Position numbers and translations under genes: made by a program
Notes under the pieces: generated by a model
What the model saw: only the letters and a program-made list of their open reading frames with translations
What the model was told of the DNA's origin: nothing
The model's database searches: none
Assembly: GCA_002472565.1 (NCBI GenBank)
Contig: DKSK01000020.1
Span: 6,130 to 70,129 of the forward strand
Source of the DNA: Bacteroidales bacterium UBA7258
GTDB lineage: Bacteria > Bacteroidota > Bacteroidia > Bacteroidales > UBA932
DNA length: 64,000 nt
Reading direction: 5' to 3'
Shown: one piece after another, positions 52,796 to 60,359 of the stretch
How the letters are laid out: the number at the start of each line of letters is the position of its first letter
How positions within the stretch are numbered: position 1 is the stretch's first letter

Positions 52796-54223
52796 TTACT
52801 CATGGACATAGAGATTCCAGCCGAGATAGTTGTTCACGGCATCCTCGATAACATCGGCTACGTCCCCGCGGACCATGGCCACATGGTGTTCGAAGCCGTT
52901 GCGGCAGATGTGCTTCATGAGCTTCTGGAGGTTGTCCACCTTGGTCACGGCTATGCATCCGTCCATCCCGTACTCGTCGTTGGTGAGTTCTCCCTCGCCG
53001 ACGTAGGCCTTGATCTCTCCCTCAGGGTCGTCGGTGCTGATGCGGAAGAAGGTGAAAGGACCGGCGGTCACGTCGCCGTCTACGGCCCCGAAGGTGTCGA
53101 TCTTGCCGAGGGTGCGGCCGAGGACCCCGAGAGGGGCGAGGTGGATGTCGTTCTTGATGAATTTCTTCGCGAAGTTGCCGCAGTGGGTGCAGACGCACAT
53201 GTTGCGGTCGTCGGCGAAGTTGTTGTTCCAGTCCGCGAGGACGGAAGGAGTGCCGGCCGCGAGGGCGAGGGCATACATGGAGACGGCCCCAGTGAGGTCA
53301 GTTTCGCAGGCGGAAGGGATGAGCCTGTCGCTGAGCATGGACATGACCACGCAAGGGGCGCATCCATAGTTCTTCTCAAGGCTGTCCCAGCACTGGATGG
53401 CCACGGCGTCGACATGATTTTCCTCGATCCAGTTCTCTACGGCCAGACCGAATTTTCCGAGCCTTATGACCTTGTCCTTGTAGGCCGGAGGGACGGTCGC
53501 GTAGTCGCAGATGGAGTCCATCTTCGCCTTGAGCGCCGGGTCGTTGTCGTCGATCTTCTTGGCGGCGAAGATGATCTCGGAGAGGTCCGCAGGGACCACG
53601 GTGATGCCGCTCCTCTGGAGGAGCTTCTCGCTGGCGCGGCAGGTGTTGAAGCCGAGCGGACGGGTGCCGATCTGGCCGAGGCGGCAGTGGCGGAGTCCGC
53701 CTACCACGCGGCACACTCCCGCGAACTTGTCGAGGTCGCGGAGGAAGCTCTCGGAGTCGATGGCGCAGGTGTGGAGGGTTGTCAGGGAGAATGGAATCCC
53801 GTACTGGTAGAGGTTGTTGCAGACGGAGATTTTTCCGCAGAAGGCGTCGCGGCGATGGTCAAGGTCGACCTTGTCGTTGGAGTCGTCGCAGGCCTGCACG
53901 AGTACAGGGACGCGGAGGTCCGCAGTGTTGATGGCGTTGATTATACCAACTTCGAAACCGAAGTTAGGGAGGCAGACGATGATACCGTCGATTTCATCTC
54001 TGTGCTGACGGAAAAGGGCGGCGCATTTGAGCCCGTCCTCGACGGTCTCGATCGTGCTGCTTCCGGTAGGGGTTGCATCTTCCGGGAGGATTACATAGTC
54101 ATAGCCCTTCTCGTCCAAAGTCTTGAGCAGGGAAGCCTTGACATCCTTTGCGAGTGCCGAATTAAAATATGCCCTGGTCCCGATGATGAGACCGAAGCAG
54201 AGTTTTTTGCCGTTCTTGTACAT
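52796..54223 (-). CDS. L-fucose/L-arabinose isomerase-family protein
   Basis: 475 residues. The N-terminal domain starts LCFGLIIGTRAYFNSALAKD. The C-terminal part has AVAIQCWDSLEKNYGCAPC, the metal-site ACETDLTGAVSMYALALAAG and SVLADWNNN, and CTHCGNFAKK. These match the FucI/AraA-like isomerase family, which converts an aldose to a ketose with a divalent metal. It lies between the sugar transporter and the kinase, so it should act first in the cytoplasm. Genuine FucI proteins are near 590 residues, so this is a shorter relative with uncertain substrate. No fuculose aldolase is present, which argues against L-fucose. Confidence 0.8.
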   Translation of the reverse strand: MYKNGKKLCFGLIIGTRAYFNSALAKDVKASLLKTLDEKGYDYVILPEDATPTGSSTIETVEDGLKCAALFRQHRDEIDGIIVCLPNFGFEVGIINAINTADLRVPVLVQACDDSNDKVDLDHRRDAFCGKISVCNNLYQYGIPFSLTTLHTCAIDSESFLRDLDKFAGVCRVVGGLRHCRLGQIGTRPLGFNTCRASEKLLQRSGITVVPADLSEIIFAAKKIDDNDPALKAKMDSICDYATVPPAYKDKVIRLGKFGLAVENWIEENHVDAVAIQCWDSLEKNYGCAPCVVMSMLSDRLIPSACETDLTGAVSMYALALAAGTPSVLADWNNNFADDRNMCVCTHCGNFAKKFIKNDIHLAPLGVLGRTLGKIDTFGAVDGDVTAGPFTFFRISTDDPEGEIKAYVGEGELTNDEYGMDGCIAVTKVDNLQKLMKHICRNGFEHHVAMVRGDVADVIEDAVNNYLGWNLYVHE

Positions 54224-54259
54224 GGTTGTCAGTTTTTTATGTTATTGCTGTTTATAATA

Positions 54260-55756
54260 TCATTGATTTTCCGCGGCCGAAAGCACCATGGCCACGGCCC
54301 TGCCCCAGCCTTTGTAGGCCTCTCGGACCGCAGTATTCTCCGGATCCGGCTCTATCCTGCAATCGAAACGGGCGAGTCTTTCTGCATCAGCGAAGTCCTT
54401 TATCCTGCCTGTGGCAAAGCCGTTGACTATGAAGGCTCCGAAGGCCGAGGCATCCTCCACTACCGAACGGAGTATAGGAGCCTGAAGGAGATCCGACTGG
54501 AAATGCATGAGGAACTTGTTGTGAGTCGGGCCTCCGTCTACTCGGAGTTCACGGAGCTCAATCCCGGCCTTTTCGGTCATCGCCCCAAGAAGGTCAGACA
54601 CCTGGTAGGCTATGGATTCAAGGCCGGCCCTTACAACCTGGGCCTTACCGGAAGAGAAGGTCATGCCGCAGATGACGGCCCTCGCCGAGGCGCTCCAGTA
54701 CGGGGCTCCGAGGCCAGCGAAGGCAGGGACGAGATAGACTCCGCCGTTGTCCGGAATGGAGGCAGCAAGTGCCTCTGTCTCCGAAGGGCCGCCTATGAGT
54801 TTGAGGTTGTCGGCCATCCACTTCAGGGTGGCTCCGGTAGAATGGATGTTGCCTTCGAAGGCATACCAGACCTTGCCGAGAGCCGCGAAGCCCACCGAGG
54901 TCACGAGACCCTGGGGAGCCGGCACGGGTTTGAGGCCGATGTTGACCATCACCGAAGAGCCGGTGCCATAGGTGGCCTTGCCGAGACCCTCGGTAAAGCA
55001 CATCTGGCCTACGAGGGCTCCGTGGGAGTCTCCTATCACGCCGGCGATTTTGACCGGCTCCCGGAAGAAGCCTTCAGCAGTAGTCTCCCCGAAACCAGCA
55101 TCCGACGGGCAGGCTTCCGGCACCATGGACCTTGGAATGGTGAAGAGCTTCAGAAGGTAGTCGTCCCAGTCCAAGGTGTGGATGTTGAAAAGAAGGGTGC
55201 GGGAGGCGTTGGTGTAGTCGGTCGCATGGACCTTCCCTCCGGTGAGTTTCCAGACAAGCCATGAATCTATGGTTCCCATCCTTAGAAGGCCCTTCTGTGC
55301 CGCCGCCCTGGCTCCTTCGATATTGTCGAGAATCCATTTCGCACCGCTTCCGGCGAAATAAGGGTCTATCAGAAGGCCGCTGCGGCTCATCACGAAGTCA
55401 GACTTGCCTTCCGCCTTGAGCTTCTCGCAGAAAGCCTCGCCGCGGAGATCCTGCCAGACAACGGCATGGCAGAGCGGCCTGCCACTTTCCGCGTTCCAGA
55501 CTACGACGGTCTCCCTCTGGTTGGTAATGGCGATGGAATAGGCGTCTCCCTCCTTCCCGCCTTCTTCTACAACGGCGCGGATGGCCTTCAAGGTGTTCGC
55601 GTAGATTTCTTCGGCGTCATGCTCGACCCAGCCCTCTTTAGGGTAATACTGCTTATGAGGAAGGCTGGTCTTCGCCAGGATATGGCCCTCAGAGTCGAAG
55701 AGGAAGGCCTTCGTTGAAGACGTGCTTTGGTCTATGGATATGATTCTTACAGCCAT
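54260..55756 (-). CDS. FGGY-family ketose kinase (glycerol-kinase-like)
   Basis: 498 residues. The phosphate-binding start is IISIDQSTSSTKAFLFD. AITNQRETVVVWNAESGRPL and GTIDSWLVWKLTGG follow glycerol kinase closely, and GATYGTGSSVMVN and RVDGGPTHNKFLM are the second FGGY signature. Despite the GlpK likeness, the setting (isomerase downstream in the operon, transketolase pair upstream by 8 bp) indicates a ketose such as apulose or a ketopentose/tetrose as substrate. No glycerol uptake or glycerol-3-phosphate dehydrogenase gene is near. A true glycerol kinase cannot be excluded from sequence alone. Confidence 0.8.
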   Translation of the reverse strand: MAVRIISIDQSTSSTKAFLFDSEGHILAKTSLPHKQYYPKEGWVEHDAEEIYANTLKAIRAVVEEGGKEGDAYSIAITNQRETVVVWNAESGRPLCHAVVWQDLRGEAFCEKLKAEGKSDFVMSRSGLLIDPYFAGSGAKWILDNIEGARAAAQKGLLRMGTIDSWLVWKLTGGKVHATDYTNASRTLLFNIHTLDWDDYLLKLFTIPRSMVPEACPSDAGFGETTAEGFFREPVKIAGVIGDSHGALVGQMCFTEGLGKATYGTGSSVMVNIGLKPVPAPQGLVTSVGFAALGKVWYAFEGNIHSTGATLKWMADNLKLIGGPSETEALAASIPDNGGVYLVPAFAGLGAPYWSASARAVICGMTFSSGKAQVVRAGLESIAYQVSDLLGAMTEKAGIELRELRVDGGPTHNKFLMHFQSDLLQAPILRSVVEDASAFGAFIVNGFATGRIKDFADAERLARFDCRIEPDPENTAVREAYKGWGRAVAMVLSAAENQ

Positions 55757-55764
55757 TTCCTGTC

Positions 55765-56694
55765 TTATTTTAGAAATTCAAGTGCGGCCTTTTCGATTCC
55801 TTTCCAATCGATGCCGTAATATTCAAAGAGCTGGGCGGAATCGCCGTGGACGAGGTCCTCAACAGGAAGAGCCAGAAGTTTCACCGGAACCGGCTCCTCC
55901 GAAAGAGTCTCAAGCACCAGGGCTCCGAGCCCTCCGTGGACGCTGTGCTCCTCGACCGTGATTATCTTTCCGGTCTCGCGGGCGGCTTTTCTGACCGCTT
56001 CCGCGTCGAAAGGGCTTATGCTGGAGAAGTCGAGAACTCTGGCCTCGATTCCGTGGGCGCGGAGTTCGTCAGAAGCCTTGGCGGCATGCCAGACCGTCTC
56101 GCCCGTGGCGATGATGGTCAGGTCCTCTCCCCCGCGGGTCTCGATGGCCTTGCCCGGGGTGAAGTCGAGAGTCTCGTCGTAGACTGTAGGCACGGAGGCC
56201 CTGCCCACCCTCACATAAGAAGGGCGCGGTCTCGCCGCCAGTTCTTTCACAAGCCTCTCCGTGACGAAGGCATCGCTTGGGATAAAGACCGAAAGCCCTG
56301 GAAAGGTGGCCATCGCTGCGATGTCATAGACGCACTGATGAGTCCCGCCGAGGGCGCCGTAGGCCAGTCCCCCGCTGACTCCGAGGATGCAGACGTTGGT
56401 CTTGCTGTAGGCGATGTCAACCTTTACCTGCTCGATGGCGCGGGCCGCATAGAAACTGGCAGGCCCGCAGCAGAAGACCTTTTTACCGCCGTTGGCCAGG
56501 CCGGCAGATATTCCGACCGCATCTTGCTCGGCGATGCCGGCCTCCACGAACTGGGCCGGCAATTCCGCCGCGAAGTCGGTCAGGGTCACAGAACCTCTCG
56601 AATCCGTGGCCACCGCCACGATGTTCCTGTCTTTCCTCGCTAATTCAAGAAGTGTGGAAGTAAAACTCTTCCTGCATGCTATCTTCGTATCCAT
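55765..56694 (-). CDS. Split transketolase, C-terminal (pyrimidine-binding) subunit
   Basis: 309 residues. It holds the pyrimidine domain with the TPP-activating Glu in FVEAGIAEQDAVGISAGLA (about residues 50-68), GVSGGLAYGALGGTHQ and the C-terminal transketolase domain (ITVEEHSVHGGLGALVLE). It works with the N-terminal subunit encoded 19 bp upstream to move a two-carbon ketol unit between phosphorylated sugars. Catabolic split transketolases are known for apulose-4-phosphate in Bacteroides-type bacteria and for sulfosugars. The neighbouring isomerase and kinase fit the former logic. Confidence 0.88.
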   Translation of the reverse strand: MDTKIACRKSFTSTLLELARKDRNIVAVATDSRGSVTLTDFAAELPAQFVEAGIAEQDAVGISAGLANGGKKVFCCGPASFYAARAIEQVKVDIAYSKTNVCILGVSGGLAYGALGGTHQCVYDIAAMATFPGLSVFIPSDAFVTERLVKELAARPRPSYVRVGRASVPTVYDETLDFTPGKAIETRGGEDLTIIATGETVWHAAKASDELRAHGIEARVLDFSSISPFDAEAVRKAARETGKIITVEEHSVHGGLGALVLETLSEEPVPVKLLALPVEDLVHGDSAQLFEYYGIDWKGIEKAALEFLK

Positions 56695-56713
56695 CTAGGT
56701 TAAGCTTTATAAA

Positions 56714-57544
56714 TCAGAGTGTTTCGGACTTTATTCTCTCATCCAATTCTTTCATAGCCTCTTGGTACTGGGCTTCATCAGGCACACCGTGATGCCATTT
56801 GGCGACGTTCTCCATATAGGAAACTCCCAGACCCTTAGTCGTATGGGAAATTATCATGTGTGGCCGGTCCAGGCCGTAGTCGACCGTGTCCATGACCTTG
56901 ATGATGTCCTCGATCTTGTCGCCGTTCATTTCTTTGACCTCCCAGCCGAAGTCCGTCCATTTGGCGGCCTCATTTCTCAGCCCCATGACCTCTTCCGTGT
57001 TTCCCGAAATCTGGAGATTGTTGCGGTCGATGAAGGCCACCAGGTTGCCGAGCTTGTACTGGGCCCCGGCCATCGCCGCCTCGTAGATAGAGCCTTCCTG
57101 CTGCTCTCCGTCACCCATGACTACGAAGGTTCTGGTCGGGCGCGAGTCCATCTCGGCGGCTATGGCGCAGCCGACGCCGATGGAAAGCCCGTGTCCGAGG
57201 GCTCCGGAGCAGAACTCGATTCCCGGCAGAGTGTTGAGCGGATGTCCTCCGAGCGGAGACTTGAAATCCCCGTAGGTGTCCACCAGCGCGGCAGGGAGAA
57301 TCCCCTTGTCCTCGAGCACGCAATAGAGGGCCTCTACGCAGTGGCCCTTGCTGAGGATGAAGCGGTCCCTGTCCGGATCGTCAAGCTTGTCCTTGCCGAC
57401 GTTCATCACGTGGAAATAAAGAGTATAGAGGAGGTTCAGAACCGAAAGGTCACCCCCGGTGTGGCCTGCTTTGGCCTTATATATCAACTGAATAAGGCGT
57501 TTGCGGCCTTTTTCTGCCATCAGTTTCAGCTCTGCGGTATCCAT
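56714..57544 (-). CDS. Split transketolase, N-terminal (diphosphate-binding) subunit
   Basis: 276 residues. The thiamine diphosphate motif is VMGDGEQQEGSIYEAAMAGA ending at AFIDRNNLQ, and RFILSKGHCVEALYCVL, PLGGHPLNTLPGIEFCSGALGHGL carry the catalytic His residues. It is the first gene of the long leftward operon. Its promoter overlaps the operator cluster beside the divergent DeoR gene. Length and split form match other two-subunit transketolases rather than the housekeeping single-chain enzyme, so this is a dedicated catabolic pair. Confidence 0.88.
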   Translation of the reverse strand: MDTAELKLMAEKGRKRLIQLIYKAKAGHTGGDLSVLNLLYTLYFHVMNVGKDKLDDPDRDRFILSKGHCVEALYCVLEDKGILPAALVDTYGDFKSPLGGHPLNTLPGIEFCSGALGHGLSIGVGCAIAAEMDSRPTRTFVVMGDGEQQEGSIYEAAMAGAQYKLGNLVAFIDRNNLQISGNTEEVMGLRNEAAKWTDFGWEVKEMNGDKIEDIIKVMDTVDYGLDRPHMIISHTTKGLGVSYMENVAKWHHGVPDEAQYQEAMKELDERIKSETL

Positions 57545-57565
57545 TGTAGAATTGATTTAACGTTA

Positions 57566-57632
57566 CAAAAATAATGAAAGAAAAGAAATAATCAAAAGAA
57601 ATCGAAAGAAAATGAAGAATAACCAAAAGAAT
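57566..57632 (-). promoter_or_regulatory. Transketolase-operon promoter with DeoR-type operator repeats
   Basis: On the minus strand TTTG (plus 57593-57596) and TATTTTTG (plus 57566-57573) are 19 bp apart. Four copies of a YRAAAGAAW motif overlap or adjoin it: 57575, 57593, 57603 and 57624, spaced 18, 10 and 21 bp. AAAG/CTTTC-type direct repeats are usual for DeoR regulators. The 15-bp stretch 57590-57604 recurs at the 60277 promoter. Confidence 0.7.
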
Positions 57633-57663
57633 TTTATCGATTTTATAATTGTCCGCTTTTCCG

Positions 57664-57696
57664 CTTGTATCAAAAAAAATATTTGAGTAACTTGCA
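57664..57696 (+). promoter_or_regulatory. Likely promoter of the DeoR gene
   Basis: CTTG (57664-57667) and TAACTTGCA (57688-57696) are 20 bp apart and resemble the -33/-7 pair with small deviations. The start codon is 25 bp downstream. Confidence 0.4.
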
Positions 57697-57720
57697 GACC
57701 CATAAGAAAAATCATCGCAT

Positions 57721-58479
57721 ATGTCACTGAACGAAAGAAGAACGAAAATCCTCAACATGATAAGGGAAGACGGTCATGTAAAAGTCCAGAAGCTGGTGGA
57801 GATTTTCAAAGTTTCTGACGTGACCATCCGGCAGGACCTGGAAGAATTGGAAAATCTCGGCTTCGTCCAGAGGGAATACGGAGGAGCCTTTCTGAAGGGA
57901 GTGGACACCTTCGCCAAGAACGACATGCTCTTCAATCAGACCCACATGGAAGAAAAGAAGCTGATAGCTTCCAGGGCCGTAAAGTATGTTTCCGAAGGCG
58001 ACGTCATCATCCTGGACTCAGGCTCCACGACGACCGAGCTCGCCAAGCTGCTGCTTAACTTCAAGTCTCTGACCGTGATCACCAACGCCCTCAACATCGC
58101 CATGATGCTCGGGGCCAATCCGGGAATCCAGCTGATCGTCACCGGCGGCGAGTTCAAGGCCCCTACCCTCTCGCTGACAGGAGAGATGGCCGGCGCCGCG
58201 CTGAAGAACATCCACGTACAATCCTGCTTCCTCGCCACGGCCGGCATTTCGGACGACATGTACCTTACGTATCCGAGCCTGAGCGACCTCGTAGTCAAGA
58301 CGGCCATGGTGCGTTCTGCCAACAAGGTCTACCTCCTCGCTGACTCTTCGAAGTTCGGCAACAGCTCCTTCGCCGCCCTCGGGAAGGTATCTCTGGTCGA
58401 TTACCTCATTTCGGACGACAATATCACCGAGAAGGAAATAGGCGCCCTTAAAGCCTATAATGTCGAAGTAATTGGCTGA
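57721..58479 (+). CDS. DeoR/GlpR-family transcriptional repressor
   Basis: 252 residues. The N-terminal helix-turn-helix is ERRTKILNMIREDGHVKVQKL with DVTIRQDLEELENLGFVQREYGGA (residues 5-55). The sugar-phosphate-binding domain has VILDSGSTTTELAKLL, VTGGEFKAPTLSLTGEMA and the final SSKFGNSSFAALGKV. Its effector is normally a phosphorylated sugar, here presumably the kinase product. It is transcribed divergently from the transketolase operon over shared operator repeats. A matching 15-bp operator before the second DUF1593 gene suggests both units belong to its regulon. The gap to the next gene (58480-58632) holds a separate promoter. Confidence 0.9.
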   Translation: MSLNERRTKILNMIREDGHVKVQKLVEIFKVSDVTIRQDLEELENLGFVQREYGGAFLKGVDTFAKNDMLFNQTHMEEKKLIASRAVKYVSEGDVIILDSGSTTTELAKLLLNFKSLTVITNALNIAMMLGANPGIQLIVTGGEFKAPTLSLTGEMAGAALKNIHVQSCFLATAGISDDMYLTYPSLSDLVVKTAMVRSANKVYLLADSSKFGNSSFAALGKVSLVDYLISDDNITEKEIGALKAYNVEVIG

Positions 58480-58529
58480 AATCCAACGCCCCAGCAGTAA
58501 AAAGCCTTATAACGGGGCGAATTGAAGCC

Positions 58530-58611
58530 GCCACATTCTGCGGTTTTTGCCACATACGTAATCCGATAGCCATTCCCCTTTGCCACGTAAAAGGACGAAT
58601 GGCTATTTTCG
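58530..58611 (+). promoter_or_regulatory. Promoter module of acyl-CoA synthetase 1
   Basis: GCCACAT at 58530 and 58549 (19 bp apart), then an inverted repeat ATAGCCATTC (58566-58575) and GAATGGCTAT (58597-58606), whose right arm runs into a -7-like TATTTTCG (58604-58611). The same order and spacing occur before the second synthetase gene at 62081-62163, so this is a conserved control module for an unknown regulator. Confidence 0.65.
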
Positions 58612-58632
58612 TTTCAGCAAAAATACAGCGAT

Positions 58633-60261
58633 ATGGACAACTTCAAGACTATCTTCGAAAAACATTACACCTGGATCGAAGGCTTCATGCGCAACGTAAG
58701 GCGCTACGGCCGCCGTCCGGCTATGATCGACCCTGACTTCGACAAGACCTGGACCTATGAAGAACTGAATTCGGACGTCAACCGTCTGAGCAAGGCCTTT
58801 ATTGGTGACGGACTCGTCAAGGGCGACATAATAATGATGATGCTTCAGAACTGCCCGGAATTCGTTCTCACCTATATCGCCGCCCAGAAGGCACACATGG
58901 TGGACAGCCCGGTCAGCTTCAGGCTCAGCCCTGGCGAACTTTCCTATAATATTGAGGATGCCCGCCCGAAAGTGTTGATTTTCGAGGCGAAGTACCGGCA
59001 GACCGTAATGGAGGCGATAAAGATGGCTCATTACAGGCCCGGACGCCTCATCGTCATAGATGCTCCGAGTGACGAGGAAGTCACCTCCTTCGCAGATTAC
59101 ACCGCTCCTTTCGACGGGAGCGAGCCGCCATATACCGGAGACTACAACGTCTATGACGAAACGACAAGACTTTTCACCTCCGGAACGACGGGGCGGCCGA
59201 AAGGAGTTCCTATGACCAGCCTCAACGAAGTGCTTTCGAGCCATGACATCATGATACATTTCTTCATGTACTATAAGGACGTCACCATGAACACGACGCC
59301 ATGGTTCCATCGGGGAGGCCTCCATTGCGTGGGCCCCTGCCCTACACTCTACGCCGGCGCGGCCATCGTGGTCATGAGAAAGTTCGATCCCGTCCTCACC
59401 CTCCGATACGCCATGAAATACAAGATCACATTTATAATAGGTGTGCCGACCGTCCTTGAAAGCCTTGCAGACGAACAGGAGAAGGAAGGCTTCGACCTCA
59501 GCTCGCTCAGGGGCCTCCTCACCATGGGCAGCCCGCTCCAGCGTTCGGCCTGCATCCGCTACCAGAAGGTCCTCTCCCCCAACATCTACAACGGCTACGG
59601 GACCACGGAGACCTTCTGCAACACCTACCTCCGGCCTTTCGACCTTCCGGACAACGCCGGCTCGGCAGGTTCTCCGTGCGTAGATGATGATGTGCGTGTA
59701 GTCAAGGTCTACGGCGACAAGAAGGCTGAGCCGGAGGAGGTCGTAAAGAAAGACGGCCGCGACATCGGCGAGGTGATAATCAGCTCCCCGGCGAAGTCGC
59801 CATATGAATACAGCGACAATCCTGTCGAAACCGAGGCCAAATATTACAAGGATTTCATCTACACCGGCGACGTAGCCACCTGGAACGAAGATTCATTCAT
59901 CACCATACTCGGAAGAAAGGACGACATGATCATCTCCTCAGGAGAAAACATCTACCCTACCCAGGTCGAGGAGGTCCTCAACACCTGCCCTAAGGTCAAG
60001 GACTGCATGGTGACAGGTGTCCCGGACGCTTACAGGGGCGAAATCGTCACGGCCTACGTCATCAGGGACGATGAGAGCCTGACGGCGGAGGAACTTGACA
60101 AGTTCATGAAAGACAGTCCTATGCTGGCGAACTTCAAGAGGCCCCGCTACTACAGATTCGTCGACATCCTCCCATACAACGCCACGGGCAAGAAGGTCCA
60201 CTACAAACTCAAGGAACTCGCCGCCGAAGATTTGAGGAACGGCCTGCTGCTGATAGTTTAG
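58633..60261 (+). CDS. AMP-forming acyl-CoA synthetase-like enzyme 1
   Basis: 542 residues. Class I adenylate-forming motifs are complete: LFTSGTTGRPKGVP (P-loop, about residue 186), NGYGTTETF, YTGDVATW and the hinge ILGRKDDMIISSGENIYP, with the catalytic Lys region PYNATGKKVHYKLKE near the end. It activates a carboxylic acid with ATP and probably passes it to CoA. The acid is unknown. A near-duplicate lies at 62188 with most residues identical. Its place beside DUF1593 and a sugar operon is unexpected; the acid could be an aglycone or acyl substituent of the glycoside, which is speculation. Confidence 0.88.
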   Translation: MDNFKTIFEKHYTWIEGFMRNVRRYGRRPAMIDPDFDKTWTYEELNSDVNRLSKAFIGDGLVKGDIIMMMLQNCPEFVLTYIAAQKAHMVDSPVSFRLSPGELSYNIEDARPKVLIFEAKYRQTVMEAIKMAHYRPGRLIVIDAPSDEEVTSFADYTAPFDGSEPPYTGDYNVYDETTRLFTSGTTGRPKGVPMTSLNEVLSSHDIMIHFFMYYKDVTMNTTPWFHRGGLHCVGPCPTLYAGAAIVVMRKFDPVLTLRYAMKYKITFIIGVPTVLESLADEQEKEGFDLSSLRGLLTMGSPLQRSACIRYQKVLSPNIYNGYGTTETFCNTYLRPFDLPDNAGSAGSPCVDDDVRVVKVYGDKKAEPEEVVKKDGRDIGEVIISSPAKSPYEYSDNPVETEAKYYKDFIYTGDVATWNEDSFITILGRKDDMIISSGENIYPTQVEEVLNTCPKVKDCMVTGVPDAYRGEIVTAYVIRDDESLTAEELDKFMKDSPMLANFKRPRYYRFVDILPYNATGKKVHYKLKELAAEDLRNGLLLIV

Positions 60262-60276
60262 CTGACGACTATTTTC

Positions 60277-60315
60277 CGATTTCTTTTGATTTTCAATTTC
60301 GATTGCTTATGTTTG
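60277..60315 (+). promoter_or_regulatory. Promoter of DUF1593 copy 2 with operator shared with the transketolase operon
   Basis: TTTG (60285-60288) and TATGTTTG (60308-60315) are 19 bp apart. The -33 box is embedded in CGATTTCTTTTGATT (60277-60291), identical over 15 bp to the sense strand of the transketolase promoter, also at its -33 box with the same 19-bp spacing. A further TTTCGATT lies at 60298-60305. Confidence 0.75.
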
Positions 60316-60359
60316 TTCTCGGCAACCAAAGCAGAAAGACAAACCAATAATCAATAGAT

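Noticed and set aside
52583..55264. 893-codon open frame on the plus strand
   Set aside because: It lies antisense to the isomerase and kinase genes, has no recognisable domain and a low-complexity E/V/G/D-rich translation typical of antisense frames in GC-biased DNA.
52796..57544. L-fucose or sulfoquinovose (sulfo-transketolase) pathway
   Set aside because: No fuculose-phosphate aldolase, sulfoquinovosidase or sulfonate export gene is present; the kinase-before-transketolase order fits a ketose-phosphate route better.
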